In this document: positions 41,664 through 51,722 of the stretch, piece after piece
Layout of the letters: each line of letters begins with the position of its first letter
How positions within the stretch are numbered: the stretch's first letter is position 1
Notes under the pieces: generated by a model
What the model was told of the DNA's origin: nothing
Seen by the model: the letters and a program-made list of their open reading frames with translations, nothing else
Databases searched by the model: none
Translations under genes and position numbers: made by a program
Assembly: GCA_963703605.1 (NCBI GenBank)
Contig: CAVPFC010000009.1
Location: 102,335-166,334 of the forward strand
Direction of reading: 5' to 3'
From: DASXKD01 sp963703605
GTDB taxonomy: Bacteria; Actinomycetota; Actinomycetes; Streptosporangiales; Streptosporangiaceae
DNA length: 64,000 nt

Positions 41664-44501
41664 ATGGCAGGTACCGGTGTTAGGCGGGTTCTGTTGAGTG
41701 GCCGGAGATATCACGCGTGGCGGTTGTTGGCAGTTGTCGTCACGGCGGCGCTGGGCGGGCTGACAGCCGTGCCAGCATCCGCCCAGGCCAGGACGACCGG
41801 CGTGACCAGTGTGACTGCATGGCAGGCGGCACCGGGCGGTTCCTGCCCGTGGGTGACGTCCACCGCCCCCATCTCCCAGCGGGTCGCGCAGCTGATGGGC
41901 CAGATGTCGCTGAGCCAGGAGATCAGCATGGTGGAAGGCCACGGCACCTCCAACCCGTACGTGTTCTACACGCCGGCGATCTCCTCGCTGTGTATCCCAG
42001 CGATGGGGCTGGAGGATGGCCCGGCCGGGGTGGCCGACGGGCTGACCGGTGTCACCCAGCTGCCCGCGGGCGTCGCGCTGGCCGCGACGTGGGACCCATC
42101 CCTGGCGCAACAGTACGGCCAGGTGATCGGCGCCGAGGAGTTCGGCAAGGGAGCCAGCGCCAACCTCGGCCCGACCGTGAACATCGACCGGGACCCCCGC
42201 TGGGGCCGGTCGTTCGAGGCGCTGTCGGAGGACCCATCGCTCAATTCCGCCCTGGCCGTCGCCGAGATCAACGGCGTGCAGAGTCAGGGCGTGATGTCGC
42301 AGGTCAAGCACTTCGACGCGTACAACCAGGAGACCTACCGCAACACGCCGGCGGACAACGTCATCGTCGACAACCGGGCGCTGCACGAGATCTACATGCC
42401 GTCCTTTGAGGCGGCGGTGAAGCAGGCTAACGCCGCGTCGGTCATGTGCGCGTACTCGATGGTGAACGGCAACTTCAGCTGCAACAACTCCTACCTGGAG
42501 ACCAGCGTGCTCCGCGATGAGTGGAATTATCCCGGCTTCGTGACCTCCGACTACGGCGCGCTGCACTCGACGCAGGGGGCGCTGCAGGGAACCGACATGG
42601 AGCAGCCGGAGAACACCTATTACGGGACGGCGCTGTCATCGGCCATCCGGAAGGGGAGCATCCCGCGTAGCGCGCTGAACACCATGGTGCAGCGGATCCT
42701 GACCGAGATGTTCGGCTACAACTTGTTCAGCCAGCCGCGCACGGGCTCCATCTCGGCCACGGTCACCACGCCAGCCAACCAGGCGGTGGGCACCGCGGTC
42801 GCCGAGGAGGGCACCACGCTGCTGAAAAACTCTGGCCCGGTCCTGCCGTTGCCGGCCTCGAACGGCGGCACCGTCGCCGTCATCGGCCCGGCCGCGTCTG
42901 CCGCGCCTGCCTATGCGGGCGGCGGCAGCGCCTACGTCATCCCGTCCTCCACGGTGACCCCTCTCGCGGGCATACAGGCCGCGGCCGGTTCCGGCACGAA
43001 CGTCGTCTACTCGCAGGGCCTGCCGGCCGACACCTCACTGCCGTCCATCCCGTCGAGCAACTTGTCCCCCGCCTACTCCTCCACCGGGTCCGGTGGCAGC
43101 TACACCGGCACGCTGACCGCGCCCGAAACCGGCACGTACGTGCTGGCGCTCACCAACCCGTGCGGTTGCTACACCCCGACGTCCCTGTCGCTGAACGGGC
43201 AGCAGATACTCGACGACCCGAGCACGCCGCCGGTGCACACCTACTCGGTCGCGGCCAACCTGACCGCCGGGCAGCAGTACACGCTGTCGATCAGCGGCCA
43301 GTCGTCGCAGCTGCTGTGGGGCACCCCGTCAGCGCTCGCGCCCACCATCAACGCCGCGGTCAGCGCGGCCAAGTCGGCATCCACCGCCGTGGTCGTCGTC
43401 TCCGACGACACCGAGTCCGAGGCCGCCGACCGGCCGTCGCTGAACCTGCCATCCGCGCAGGACGAGCTCATCGAGGCCGTCGCGGCGGCGAACCCGAACA
43501 CGGTCGTGGTGATCGACGCGGGCGCCCCGGTCGCGATGCCGTGGCTGTCCCAGGTCGCGGCGGTTCTCGACGCCTGGTATCAGGGCCAAAGCAGCGGGAC
43601 GTCGCTGGCGAGCGTGCTGTTCGGCCAGACCGACCCGGGCGGCCATCTGCCGGTGACCTTCCCGGCCAGCCTGAGCCAGGTCCCGGCCAGCACCACAGCA
43701 CAGTTCCCGGGGAACGGCAGCCAGGTGCAGTACTCCGAGGGCACCGGCGTCGGCTACCGCTGGTACGACGCGAACAACCTCACGCCGTTGTTCCCCTTCG
43801 GGTTCGGGCTCTCCTACACCCAGTTCGCGTTCAGCAACCTGCAGATCAGCCCCGCCACCGCGGACGGAACGCAGGACGTGCAGGTATCCGCCACGGTCAC
43901 CAACACCGGGCAGCGGGCCGGCAGCGACGTCGCCCAGCTCTACCTGGGCGACCCGGCTTCCTCCGGCGAGCCGCCGCGCCAGCTCGCCGGATTCCAGCGA
44001 GTCACGCTCGGGCCTGGGGCTTCAACCCAGGTGTCCTTCACCGTCACCCCCCAGCAGGAGTCGTGGTGGGACGACTCGGCGAACGGCTGGACACAGACCG
44101 AGGGAACCTACAACGTCTACGTGGGCGACTCGTCAGCACTGTCGGGCCTGCCGTTGCAGGGCACGTACACCATGGCGGCCACCCCCGCCGCCCGCCAGGT
44201 CGTGATCACGGCCCCGTCAAGCATGCAGCCAGGCCAGGCCGCGACGGTACAGGTGCAGCTCACCGCATCCGGCGACCAGACCCTGCCCGATGTCCAGTTG
44301 GCGCTGCAGCTGCCGCAAGGCTGGACCGCGGTGCCGGCCGGCCCGACGGAGTTCACCTCGGTTGCGCCGGGGACGGCCCCGGCTGCGACCTTCCAGGTAA
44401 CCGCGCCCAGCTACGAACCCAACGTCAACGCCGTCGTGCACGCCACCGCCACGATGGGAAACATGACGCGGGAGGCAGGAGTTACCGTCACGGTCCCCTA
44501 G
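41664..44501 (+). CDS. Secreted GH3 beta-glucosidase with PA14-like and NEW3 domains (945 aa)
   Basis: Signal peptide with a Trp/Leu/Val core ending ASAQA. The GH3 N-terminal barrel follows: GLEDGPAGVADGLTGVTQLPAGVALAATWD, NIDRDPRWGRSFEALSEDP, QVKHFDAYNQE, and the nucleophile in GFVTSDYGAL (Asp296). The alpha/beta second domain is interrupted by a PA14-like insert (SYTGTLTAPETGTYVLALTN), then come the Fn3-like domain (FGLSYTQFAFSNLQI...) and an NPCBM-associated NEW3 domain (VVITAPSSMQPGQAATVQVQL). It removes glucose or a related sugar from oligosaccharides outside the cell. GGAGG precedes the ATG at 41664. Confidence 0.92.
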   Translation: MAGTGVRRVLLSGRRYHAWRLLAVVVTAALGGLTAVPASAQARTTGVTSVTAWQAAPGGSCPWVTSTAPISQRVAQLMGQMSLSQEISMVEGHGTSNPYVFYTPAISSLCIPAMGLEDGPAGVADGLTGVTQLPAGVALAATWDPSLAQQYGQVIGAEEFGKGASANLGPTVNIDRDPRWGRSFEALSEDPSLNSALAVAEINGVQSQGVMSQVKHFDAYNQETYRNTPADNVIVDNRALHEIYMPSFEAAVKQANAASVMCAYSMVNGNFSCNNSYLETSVLRDEWNYPGFVTSDYGALHSTQGALQGTDMEQPENTYYGTALSSAIRKGSIPRSALNTMVQRILTEMFGYNLFSQPRTGSISATVTTPANQAVGTAVAEEGTTLLKNSGPVLPLPASNGGTVAVIGPAASAAPAYAGGGSAYVIPSSTVTPLAGIQAAAGSGTNVVYSQGLPADTSLPSIPSSNLSPAYSSTGSGGSYTGTLTAPETGTYVLALTNPCGCYTPTSLSLNGQQILDDPSTPPVHTYSVAANLTAGQQYTLSISGQSSQLLWGTPSALAPTINAAVSAAKSASTAVVVVSDDTESEAADRPSLNLPSAQDELIEAVAAANPNTVVVIDAGAPVAMPWLSQVAAVLDAWYQGQSSGTSLASVLFGQTDPGGHLPVTFPASLSQVPASTTAQFPGNGSQVQYSEGTGVGYRWYDANNLTPLFPFGFGLSYTQFAFSNLQISPATADGTQDVQVSATVTNTGQRAGSDVAQLYLGDPASSGEPPRQLAGFQRVTLGPGASTQVSFTVTPQQESWWDDSANGWTQTEGTYNVYVGDSSALSGLPLQGTYTMAATPAARQVVITAPSSMQPGQAATVQVQLTASGDQTLPDVQLALQLPQGWTAVPAGPTEFTSVAPGTAPAATFQVTAPSYEPNVNAVVHATATMGNMTREAGVTVTVP

Positions 44502-44670
44502 CTCGATGGGCTGAGCCCGTCCGTGGAGAGGTGCTCACCGCAGCCCGCCAGGACAGTGTCGGCCGGGTGTGGTGTAACGCGTGCGAACCGGCCTGCGTTT
44601 CGCCCAGTGCAAAGCCAGTGCGCCTGGAACCCCTTTTCAGGTCGGTCGCAGTTCTGAGCGGGAGTGGCCC

Positions 44671-45855
44671 ATGTCCTGGACACGATTCGGCCGAGCGGCA
44701 TTCGTGACGGCCGTCACGGTCGCGGCGTCCGCCGGCCTGGTGGCAGCGGGCACGCCCGGAAATGGGGCGCAAAGCGGCAGCGGGCACTCCGGTGCGGGGG
44801 ACTGCATCGCGCACCGTCCCAACTCCGATGCGCAGTACCCGATTTGGTACGCGGCCGGATGCAGCGGGCATGACGAGCCCGAACTGGATCCGGTGTCGTC
44901 ACTGGCAGGGTCGGCGCAGGACCTTACCTGGACCGCCGTGCTGCCCTCCGACGGCACCGTTCCGGTCTCCGCGGTCGGCCCGACGTTCTGGTGGGGCGGC
45001 ACGGTCACCGACCCCAACCGGCAGGCACTGTTCGGGCAGGCCTTCCTCGAGGTGCAGTTCTACCCCGACGCCATCGTCAACAACTGCAGCTCAGCCGGTG
45101 GCTTCAACGTGACCTACGCCCCCGACAAGTTCTCGGTCTGCACCCCGGTCTGGCAGGTGGGCACCAAAAGCTTCGCCGAAACCGCCGCGTTCAACGCGGA
45201 GATGTACGACGGGTCCAGCTCACAGCCGCTGGTCATGAACGCAGGCGACACCATACGCATCCACTTCTTCGTCGCCTCGCCCACCGACGGCTGGCACATC
45301 CAGATCACCGACCTGACCACCGGCCACTCCGGGACCGTGGTGCTCAACAGCAAATACGGCCCGATGCTGCCCCCCTTCAGCCAGCAGAAGATCGGCAACG
45401 CCCTCGGCTGGGGCCTGGTAAACGACACCCCCAACTCCTTCGTCTGGGAAATCGGGCACACCTCCGACTTCAGCACCCCCGCCGGGCAATACTGCGTGCC
45501 CGGCCAAGTCGGCTGCGACTCCTACGACACCGCACACTGGCTCGGCTTCAGCCCGCTCCAGATCAAGTCGGTCACCTTCGCCAACGGGTCAACGGCGAAC
45601 AAGTGGGCCGTGGTCAGCGACCTCGGCGGCACCGCCGAAGTCGGCCAGTACTGCCCCAGCTACGGCGGCCCGTACTGCACCTACCCGTGGTACACCTTCA
45701 ACGGCGCAGACTCGGCTTTCGCTTACGGTGCGGATTACCCGGGCACCCAATTCGACTACGGGCAGGGGGCCCAGTTCGCGACCACGCCGCAATGCGGCAG
45801 CCCGTTCGGCCCCGACTCTACTTATTGCGACACGGTGCTCACCCCGACCCCATAG
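44671..45855 (+). CDS. Secreted protein of unknown function (394 aa)
   Basis: Signal peptide (MSWTRFGRAAFVTAVTVAASAGLVAAG), then a Cys-containing, aromatic-rich extracellular domain: PTFWWGGTVTDPNRQALFGQAFLEVQFYPD, IRIHFFVASPTDGWHIQITDLTTGHSG, and a C-terminal part with paired cysteines (CVPGQVGCDSYDTAHWLGF, YCPSYGGPYCTYPWYTF). It looks like a beta-sandwich, possibly carbohydrate-binding, but I recognise no family. GGGAG precedes the ATG. It follows the GH3 gene by 170 bp in the same direction, suggesting a shared role in polysaccharide use. Confidence 0.75.
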   Translation: MSWTRFGRAAFVTAVTVAASAGLVAAGTPGNGAQSGSGHSGAGDCIAHRPNSDAQYPIWYAAGCSGHDEPELDPVSSLAGSAQDLTWTAVLPSDGTVPVSAVGPTFWWGGTVTDPNRQALFGQAFLEVQFYPDAIVNNCSSAGGFNVTYAPDKFSVCTPVWQVGTKSFAETAAFNAEMYDGSSSQPLVMNAGDTIRIHFFVASPTDGWHIQITDLTTGHSGTVVLNSKYGPMLPPFSQQKIGNALGWGLVNDTPNSFVWEIGHTSDFSTPAGQYCVPGQVGCDSYDTAHWLGFSPLQIKSVTFANGSTANKWAVVSDLGGTAEVGQYCPSYGGPYCTYPWYTFNGADSAFAYGADYPGTQFDYGQGAQFATTPQCGSPFGPDSTYCDTVLTPTP

Positions 45856-45912
45856 CCGCCCGTCGACCGGCCTTCCGGGCTTGAGCACGAGCAATCCGTG
45901 AGCGGGGTGAGT

Positions 45913-46185
45913 TCATGCCGTGATGATGGGTTGCGCAGCCCGGGCTCGGCGTGGCTGGTCATGCCCGGCGACAGTAAGGGTGACGGCGGCCTGGCGGTTC
46001 GGCCGGCGGTGCGCTACGGCTTCCCGGCGACCCCACACCAGGCCGTTACCTGTGGGCGGGCTGAGTGCGCCGGGCTCGGGCCGCCATTGCTGCGGCTGGA
46101 CCACGCCCGGCTCGAGCAGGCGCAGCCCGCCGAAGAAGCGGGTGATCGCGGCGCGGTCGCGCATGGTGGCCTTCGGCCCGCTCAT
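45913..46185 (-). pseudogene. DUF574-type SAM methyltransferase, C-terminal remnant
   Basis: The minus strand reads ATMRDRAAITRFFGGLRLLEPGVVQPQQWRP, matching the C-terminal end of actinobacterial DUF574 methyltransferases (R-x-x-I-x-x-F-F-x-G-L-x-L-x-E-P-G-V-V...W-R-P). The SAM-binding part is gone; a LysR fragment begins immediately to its right. Confidence 0.6.
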
Positions 46186-46187
46186 GC

Positions 46188-46480
46188 GCGGAGCTGATCC
46201 GCACCTGCCAGACCGCTAACTTCACCCCACGCGTCGCCAACACCAGCGAAGACATCGTCATCGACCAAGCGCTCGTCGTCGCCGGCCTTGGCGTCACCAC
46301 CATGTGCGGCCTCGCGCTGCGCGCCTACCGAGCTGACGGCGAGCATGCCAACCCCGATACCCCACCGATGCAGGGCGCGTCAGCATCGCCCTCCTCGGAG
46401 AGCCACCAGACCCGCCGCTCACCAACGCATTCGTCACCGCCCTGCAACAACCCGGCCCGGACCACCCCCGCCCCGTCTCT
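46188..46480 (+). pseudogene. LysR-family regulator, C-terminal remnant
   Basis: Reads FTPRVANTSEDIVIDQALVVAGLGVTTMCGLALRAYRADG, then after a one-base shift GRVSIALLGEPPDPPLTNAFVTALQ. This is the end of a LysR effector domain (S-E-D...A-L-V-A-A-G-L-G-V-x-x-x-P). The HTH is absent and at least one frameshift is present. Confidence 0.6.
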
Positions 46481-47246
46481 GGGGATGATAGGAGCAGCTG
46501 CGAGCGTCCTTGGAACAGGTCGGCGAGGGACGCCGGGCACCGGTACGGGATGTCCAGCGGCGTCAAGGCCCCCAATGTCATTCAGGCGTCGGATCGGCGG
46601 AGTTGGGAGACATAACCGGGCGATCGGTGCGCCGACCGCGGCCACGAGGCCATTGGCGTCCTGCGAGCCAAGTCGGCGATCGGCTGCCATGGCCGCCCTG
46701 GTTCGCGTTACTTTCCGTGATTCGTGCAGGTCCTGGCACACGCGTACCGACTCGCCGCTCGGCGCGCTGACCGGCGCCTGACATCGCGCCCATTACGACG
46801 ACAGAACAAGTTAATCGGCTCGCGGCGTCGGATAAACAAGCCTCCGTATGTTCTCTGTGGCATGCAGCAGTCTCGTGCAACGAGTGAGAGCGTTCGAGCG
46901 TGAACGCCGGGACGTGGGGTAGGCATCGCCGCTGCGCTTGTCGCCGCAGAGGCAGTGTGTGTCCTTCAACTGTCATGGATCAGGGCTCACTCTAGACACG
47001 GACAGTCAAGGAAACACCACTGGCCACAGGGGTTAGCCAATCTACCGACGTTCGTTCCTGGCAGTCGGCCAACGGCCTTGACATACCATCTCCAGCAGTG
47101 CGCATAGTGGGGCGCCGGTGCCGGGGTGGTGCCAATCGGGCACGCGGAACTAGAGCCGGCTCAGGCAAGCCCCCGGGGGGGATAAGCCCGGGACCGTGGC
47201 GTGAGGCGTGAGCATCGGGCCACGGGTGGGGACAGGGGGATCTTCG
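46481..47246. other. Gap with no recognisable gene
   Basis: About 770 bp. No frame carries a motif. It precedes the repeat-built secreted protein and should include that gene's promoter. Confidence 0.35.
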
Positions 47247-48710
47247 ATGCACAGGTACATCACGCGTGTTTTTATTGCCGCTGCGGCGGCTGGTGTTGCG
47301 CTGAGCGCCGTGGGGGTGACCGGGGCCAGCGCCTCGGGCGCGGCCCTCCGGGCCCCGCAGGCAGTGCGAATGTCCTCGGCGGGGAGGGATCACGCTGCGG
47401 TCAGTCCCGGAACCCAGCTGTGGGCCAAGCTCTACAACGGCAACGGCAACGGCCACGCCAACTCGGTGGCCGTCAGCCCGAACGGGAACACCGTGTTCGT
47501 CACCGGGACAAGCTACAAAGGCGGGGGCGACTACGCCACGATCGCCTACAACACCGCCACCGGCGCCCAGCTATGGGCCAAACGCCACTCCAGCAGCGGC
47601 GCCGGCGGGTGCGAGGAGGACAACGCGGTGGCCGTCAGCCCGGACGGCAACACGGTGTTCGTCACCGGGGAATGCACAGTGCTCCCCTCTGAGGCCGCTG
47701 ATTACGCCACGATCGCCTACAACGCCGCCACCGGCGCCCAGAAATGGGTCAAACGCTACAACGGTGTCGGCACCGTCAACTTTGCCAACGCGTTGGCCGT
47801 CAGCCCGAGCGGCAAGACGGTTTTCGTGACCGGGGAAAGCGATTCGAAGGATTTTGTGGCGCAGTACGGCACGGTCGCCTACAACGCTGCCACTGGCGCC
47901 CAGCTGTGGGTCAAACGTTACCGTGGCCCCGGCAGCAGCAGCGACATCGCCCATTCGGTGGCCGTCAGCCCGAACGGGAATACCGTGTTCGTCACCGGGG
48001 TAAGCAACTCGTCCACCTTCACCTTCACCGACGACGCCACGGTCGCCTACAACGCCGCCACTGGCGCCCAGCTGTGGGTCAAACGCCACAGCGGCATCCA
48101 GGACACCGACAACGGCTATTACAACTCGCTAGCGGTCAGCCCCACGGGCGGCGCAGTCTACGTCACTGGAATAAACGGCTCCGCGAGCTCCATAGGAGCG
48201 GGCTACGTCACGATCGCCTACAACGCCGCCACCGGCGCCCAGCTGTGGGCCAAACGCTACTCCAGCAGCGGCGGGGCGCTCTCGGTGGCCGTCAGCCCGA
48301 GCGGGAGCACGGTGTTCGCCACCGGGGAAACCTACAGAACCGACAGAGGTATTGGGTACGCCACGGTCGCCTACAACGCCGCCACCGGCGCCCAGCTGTG
48401 GGCCAAACGCTACGTGGGCAACTTGGGGGCGATCCCCCGCGCCCTGGCTTACTCGGTGGCCGTCAGCCCGAGCGGGGGGACGGTGTACGTCACCGGGCTC
48501 AGCTGGAAGGCCGGGTTTGAATACGCCACGATCGCCTACAACGCCGCCACCGGCGCCCAGCAGTGGATCAAGCTCTACGGCCTCCCCAACGACGGCAGCA
48601 CCGAGGGTCAAGGGCCGGTCGCGGAGGCCGTAAGCCCCACCAGCGGGACGGTGGTCGTCACCGGCGCGAACGTCGGCGGGGAGTGGGCCACGGTCGCCTA
48701 CAGCGGCTGA
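47247..48710 (+). CDS. Secreted beta-propeller-like repeat protein (487 aa)
   Basis: Signal peptide (MHRYITRVFIAAAAAGVALSAVG), then about eight repeats of roughly 55 residues, each reading SVAVSP(N/S)G-TVFVTG...YAT(I/V)AYNAATGAQLW(A/V)KR(Y/H). The G-T-V-F-V-T-G and A-Y-(N)-A-x-T-G-A-x-L-W units are typical of quinoprotein-like propeller blades. No catalytic residues are evident, so it may be a binding or scaffold protein. The repeats are very alike in DNA as well, so copy number could shift. ATG 47247 follows AGGGGGA. Confidence 0.8.
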   Translation: MHRYITRVFIAAAAAGVALSAVGVTGASASGAALRAPQAVRMSSAGRDHAAVSPGTQLWAKLYNGNGNGHANSVAVSPNGNTVFVTGTSYKGGGDYATIAYNTATGAQLWAKRHSSSGAGGCEEDNAVAVSPDGNTVFVTGECTVLPSEAADYATIAYNAATGAQKWVKRYNGVGTVNFANALAVSPSGKTVFVTGESDSKDFVAQYGTVAYNAATGAQLWVKRYRGPGSSSDIAHSVAVSPNGNTVFVTGVSNSSTFTFTDDATVAYNAATGAQLWVKRHSGIQDTDNGYYNSLAVSPTGGAVYVTGINGSASSIGAGYVTIAYNAATGAQLWAKRYSSSGGALSVAVSPSGSTVFATGETYRTDRGIGYATVAYNAATGAQLWAKRYVGNLGAIPRALAYSVAVSPSGGTVYVTGLSWKAGFEYATIAYNAATGAQQWIKLYGLPNDGSTEGQGPVAEAVSPTSGTVVVTGANVGGEWATVAYSG

Positions 48711-48777
48711 TCTCCAGCCCCAGCGACAGACGCGCTGGGTGGCAGCCCGCGTACTGCCACCCGGCACCTAGCTTGAT

Positions 48778-49610
48778 TCACCAAACCTCCGCCAGCAACG
48801 CCTGGGCGGTCGGCCAGGCGCTGCAGGTCATCGTGAGCGCGAACACCGCCGCGAGCAACGCAACCACGGCCAAGGTGAAGTCGGCCTGCGGCTTGCTGAG
48901 GTCCCGTGCATACAAAACCACCGTCACGGCCACGGCCACGGCCGTCACACCCAGCCAGGCGGCGAACACGATCCCGGCCAGCCCTGACCCCGGCTGCGGC
49001 GTCGTGCCCTTGCGGCGCTGATCCGGCAAGAGGCGCCCACACCTCGGCTGGCGCCTTCTCCCTGGCCGGTCTGCCGCTGGCTGGGTCAGCCCGAAGCAGA
49101 ATCGGCGACCACTGCCGGCCATCCCAGCGCCGCAGCCCCGGCTGGCCGCCAGGATAGGGGTAAAGGCCGGGATTGGCCGGTGATTCCCGCGATCCCCGCC
49201 TTGTCGCCGTCCCGGTCAGCTCCGCCGATACCGCGTAGCGCTCGGCGGCCTGCCTGATCACCACCAGCGTCTCCGGGCGGGCATCCCGCTTCCCGCTCGC
49301 CGTCCCCGAGACGGTGCCCGCCGCGCAGCACGATACACAGAGCCCACAAGCGCCCGGCATTTCCACCGTTCACCGATCCATCCGCGAAACAGCCCACCTC
49401 CGGCCAGCCGATCCGGTACGTACGGCGGTAATTACGCACCGTGAGGCCATCGTCGCCGAGCCGCAGCCCGATCCGCCAAGCCCGGGCACAGCCCCAGATC
49501 GACACTGCCGCGGCGATGACCAGGCAGGCCGCCGTGGCGGGGGCGTGCCTGAGCGAGAGCAACGGCGGGAACATGAGGGCGGGAAGGATGGCGGCAAACA
49601 ACGTGACCAC
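48778..49610 (-). pseudogene. PH-like / DUF2510 membrane protein, two frameshifts
   Basis: The minus strand joins three frames: paired helices and a PH-like strand set (IGLRLGDDGLTVRNYRRTYRIGWPEVGCF; 49610 to ~49320), then GKRDARPETLVVIRQAAERYAVSAELTG and a DUF2510 module (PGLYPYPGGQPGLRRWDGRQWSP; to ~49040), then a two-helix tail (GLAGIVFAAWLGVTAVAVAVTVVLYA...FALTMTCSAWPTA). Each shift is a single step, so this is either a recently broken gene or sequencing error. Function unknown. Confidence 0.6.
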
Positions 49611-49934
49611 AGTCGCTGACCAGCGTGGGTAGCGTTCGGCGATGGTGATATCGGCAGGGAGGATGGCCCAATGATTGATCTATGGCAACGCCGTACCTGC
49701 GTGCGGTATCAATGGCGTGAGTATTCCGATCGACGCATAAGCATGCAGGCGACACTTCGCGCTCATCGGCATGACAGTGGCGACCGAGTGCAGGCGGTCC
49801 TGGGATTTGTGGCCGGGTGTTCGCCGTCGCGCCTGGGTGGCCGTGGGGCCCGGCTCAATCTCGGTGGATGCCCGGTAGGCGGCTTTGTGGCCTGGCATGC
49901 TGACCGCGGGCGGTGAGCGCCCGGTGTCTGTTGG
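49611..49934. other. Gap with no recognisable gene
   Basis: About 320 bp between divergent genes; presumably promoters. No clear operator. Confidence 0.35.
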
Positions 49935-50924
49935 ATGAGGCCATCTGTGGTGAATCGGCGTGCTGTTTGGCTCGCGGTGCTGGCGATGTGCGGCTTGCTG
50001 GCCGTGTTGGTCTGCGCCGTGTGGGTGTTTCCTCGTCTGCTCTACCCGCCGCTGGGCTCGACGGCTCTGCGGGACGTGGCCAATGCGCAAGCGCGCATCC
50101 AACTGCAGCAGGCCCAGTCTCAGCTAGCGAACAATGCGCGGTCAGCGGTCCTGCAGGCCCTTGCCGGACTGGTGCTGGTCGCCGGGGCGACGGCCACCTG
50201 GTGGCAGGTCCACATCAGCCGGCAAGGCCAGATCACCGACCGGTACAGCAAAGCTGTCGACCAGCTCGCCAGCCGTAACGTCATTGTCCGCATCGGCAGC
50301 ATCTACGCCATGGAGCGCATCGCCAAGAACTCCGCCGCAGACCGCAATGCCATCCTGTTCCTCCTCGGTGCCTTTGTGCGCATCCACTCGCCCTGGCCCG
50401 TCGGCGCCCCCGACGGGCCGCGCCACCCCACCGCGGCCGTGGGCGAGAACCTGCCCTGGATGCGAGTCCGTGCCCCCGACATCCAAGCCGCCATGGGAAC
50501 CTTGGGGCGCCTCCCCCCATCGCGGGAGGAACCACCCATCTCCTTGTCGCGGGTCGACCTGCGCAGCGTCGCGCTGCGCGACTCTCGCCTGAACGGATCG
50601 CGGTTCCGGTACGCCAACTTGGCTCGCTCGGTGCTGGGCGGGGCATGGCTAGAACATGCCGACCTGACAGCGGCCGACCTGCGCCGCGCCTTCCTCGAGC
50701 ACGCGCACTTGGCCGAGGCCAACCTCAGCCGGGCCTCGCTGCAGGACGTGAACCTGCGCCACGCAGACCTGCGCCACGCCGACCTCCGCGGCGCCAACCT
50801 CCGCGGCGCCACCCTGGATGCCGCACAGCTGACGGGGGCGCATGCCGACCAAGCCACCATCTGGCCCGAGGCCTTGGATGCCGGCCAACGCCGTCAGCGC
50901 GGGGTCATCGAAACGGGGGCCTGA
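49935..50924 (+). CDS. Membrane pentapeptide-repeat protein (329 aa)
   Basis: Two membrane helices (VWLAVLAMCGLLAVLVCAVWVFPRLL and LQALAGLVLVAGATATWWQV) flank an extracytoplasmic loop. A cytoplasmic stretch follows (ITDRYSKAVDQLASRNVIVRIGSIYAMERIAKNSAADRNAILFLLGAFVR), common to actinobacterial pentapeptide membrane proteins. The C-terminus is a pentapeptide helix with A(D/N)L-x-x repeats (ADLTAADLRRAFLEHAHLAEANLSRASLQDVNLRHADLRHADLRGANLRGATL). Role unknown; often near stress or defence loci. Confidence 0.85.
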   Translation: MRPSVVNRRAVWLAVLAMCGLLAVLVCAVWVFPRLLYPPLGSTALRDVANAQARIQLQQAQSQLANNARSAVLQALAGLVLVAGATATWWQVHISRQGQITDRYSKAVDQLASRNVIVRIGSIYAMERIAKNSAADRNAILFLLGAFVRIHSPWPVGAPDGPRHPTAAVGENLPWMRVRAPDIQAAMGTLGRLPPSREEPPISLSRVDLRSVALRDSRLNGSRFRYANLARSVLGGAWLEHADLTAADLRRAFLEHAHLAEANLSRASLQDVNLRHADLRHADLRGANLRGATLDAAQLTGAHADQATIWPEALDAGQRRQRGVIETGA

Positions 50925-51113
50925 CAGCGCGGATACGTGCCCAGCGCATCCCGAATCCATGCCACACGCGGTTCGCCTCCGGTGAGGCCGACGATGCACA
51001 CTGGTGACAAACCAGATCACCGCTCCATCGGCGGCAGAAGCGGATGCCCGCGGGTCGTAGCGGCGGGAAGAAAATGGGTCGCCGTCACGGCGGCATGGTG
51101 GAGTATGTGTGTG

Positions 51114-51722
51114 ATGTCAGTTCCGTCCGATGAAGACCTGCTGGCCCGGCAGTCCGCGCTGCAGGACGGGGCCCAAGAGGTGCTCGCTGACCTGGACCTG
51201 GCCACGGTGGCCGCCGGTATCGGCCCGCTACTGCTCACTGGCAGCTATATCTCTGGGCTGATGTGCTGGCGTGAGGTGGATGTGATGGTGCTCGCCGGCG
51301 ATGACTTCTGCCCCGAAGATGTGCTGGGCCTGCTGGCGCGGATCGTCCGGCGGGCTAACGTCACCAGCCTGGAGTATCGCGACGAGCGGGGCCAGCGGTG
51401 CGAGACCGGCCAAGTCCGTGACGAGCGGTACCACGTGCCCCTCACCGTTGAGCATGCGGGCTGTTCCTGGCAGATCGACTTGACATTGTGGCTGCACGAC
51501 CTGCACCACAACGTCACGCACTGGCACGAGCACCTGCGTGAGCGCATCACCGCTGAGCAGCGCATCGCGGTGCTGCGCATCAAAGACGACTGGTACCGCA
51601 GACCCGCCTACCCGCATCAAGTCGGTGGGCTGGAGATCTACACAGCCGTGATCGATGACGGAGTCCGCACCCCGGAGCAGTTCGCTGCCTGGCTTGCCCG
51701 GCACGGCCTTCCGGCGACGTAG
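51114..51722 (+). CDS. Nucleotidyltransferase-fold protein (202 aa)
   Basis: Residues GPLLLTGSYISGLMCWREVDVMVLAGDDF fit the G-S-x-x-x-G...D-x-D start of minimal nucleotidyltransferases, though the second acidic residue is displaced (EVDVMV). The rest (VTSLEYRDERGQRCETGQVRDERYHVPLTVEHAGCSWQIDLTLWLHD) continues the sheet. The ATG at 51114 follows GGTGGAG. Possible roles include small-molecule nucleotidylation or a MNT-like antitoxin; no HEPN partner is next to it. Confidence 0.65.
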   Translation: MSVPSDEDLLARQSALQDGAQEVLADLDLATVAAGIGPLLLTGSYISGLMCWREVDVMVLAGDDFCPEDVLGLLARIVRRANVTSLEYRDERGQRCETGQVRDERYHVPLTVEHAGCSWQIDLTLWLHDLHHNVTHWHEHLRERITAEQRIAVLRIKDDWYRRPAYPHQVGGLEIYTAVIDDGVRTPEQFAAWLARHGLPAT

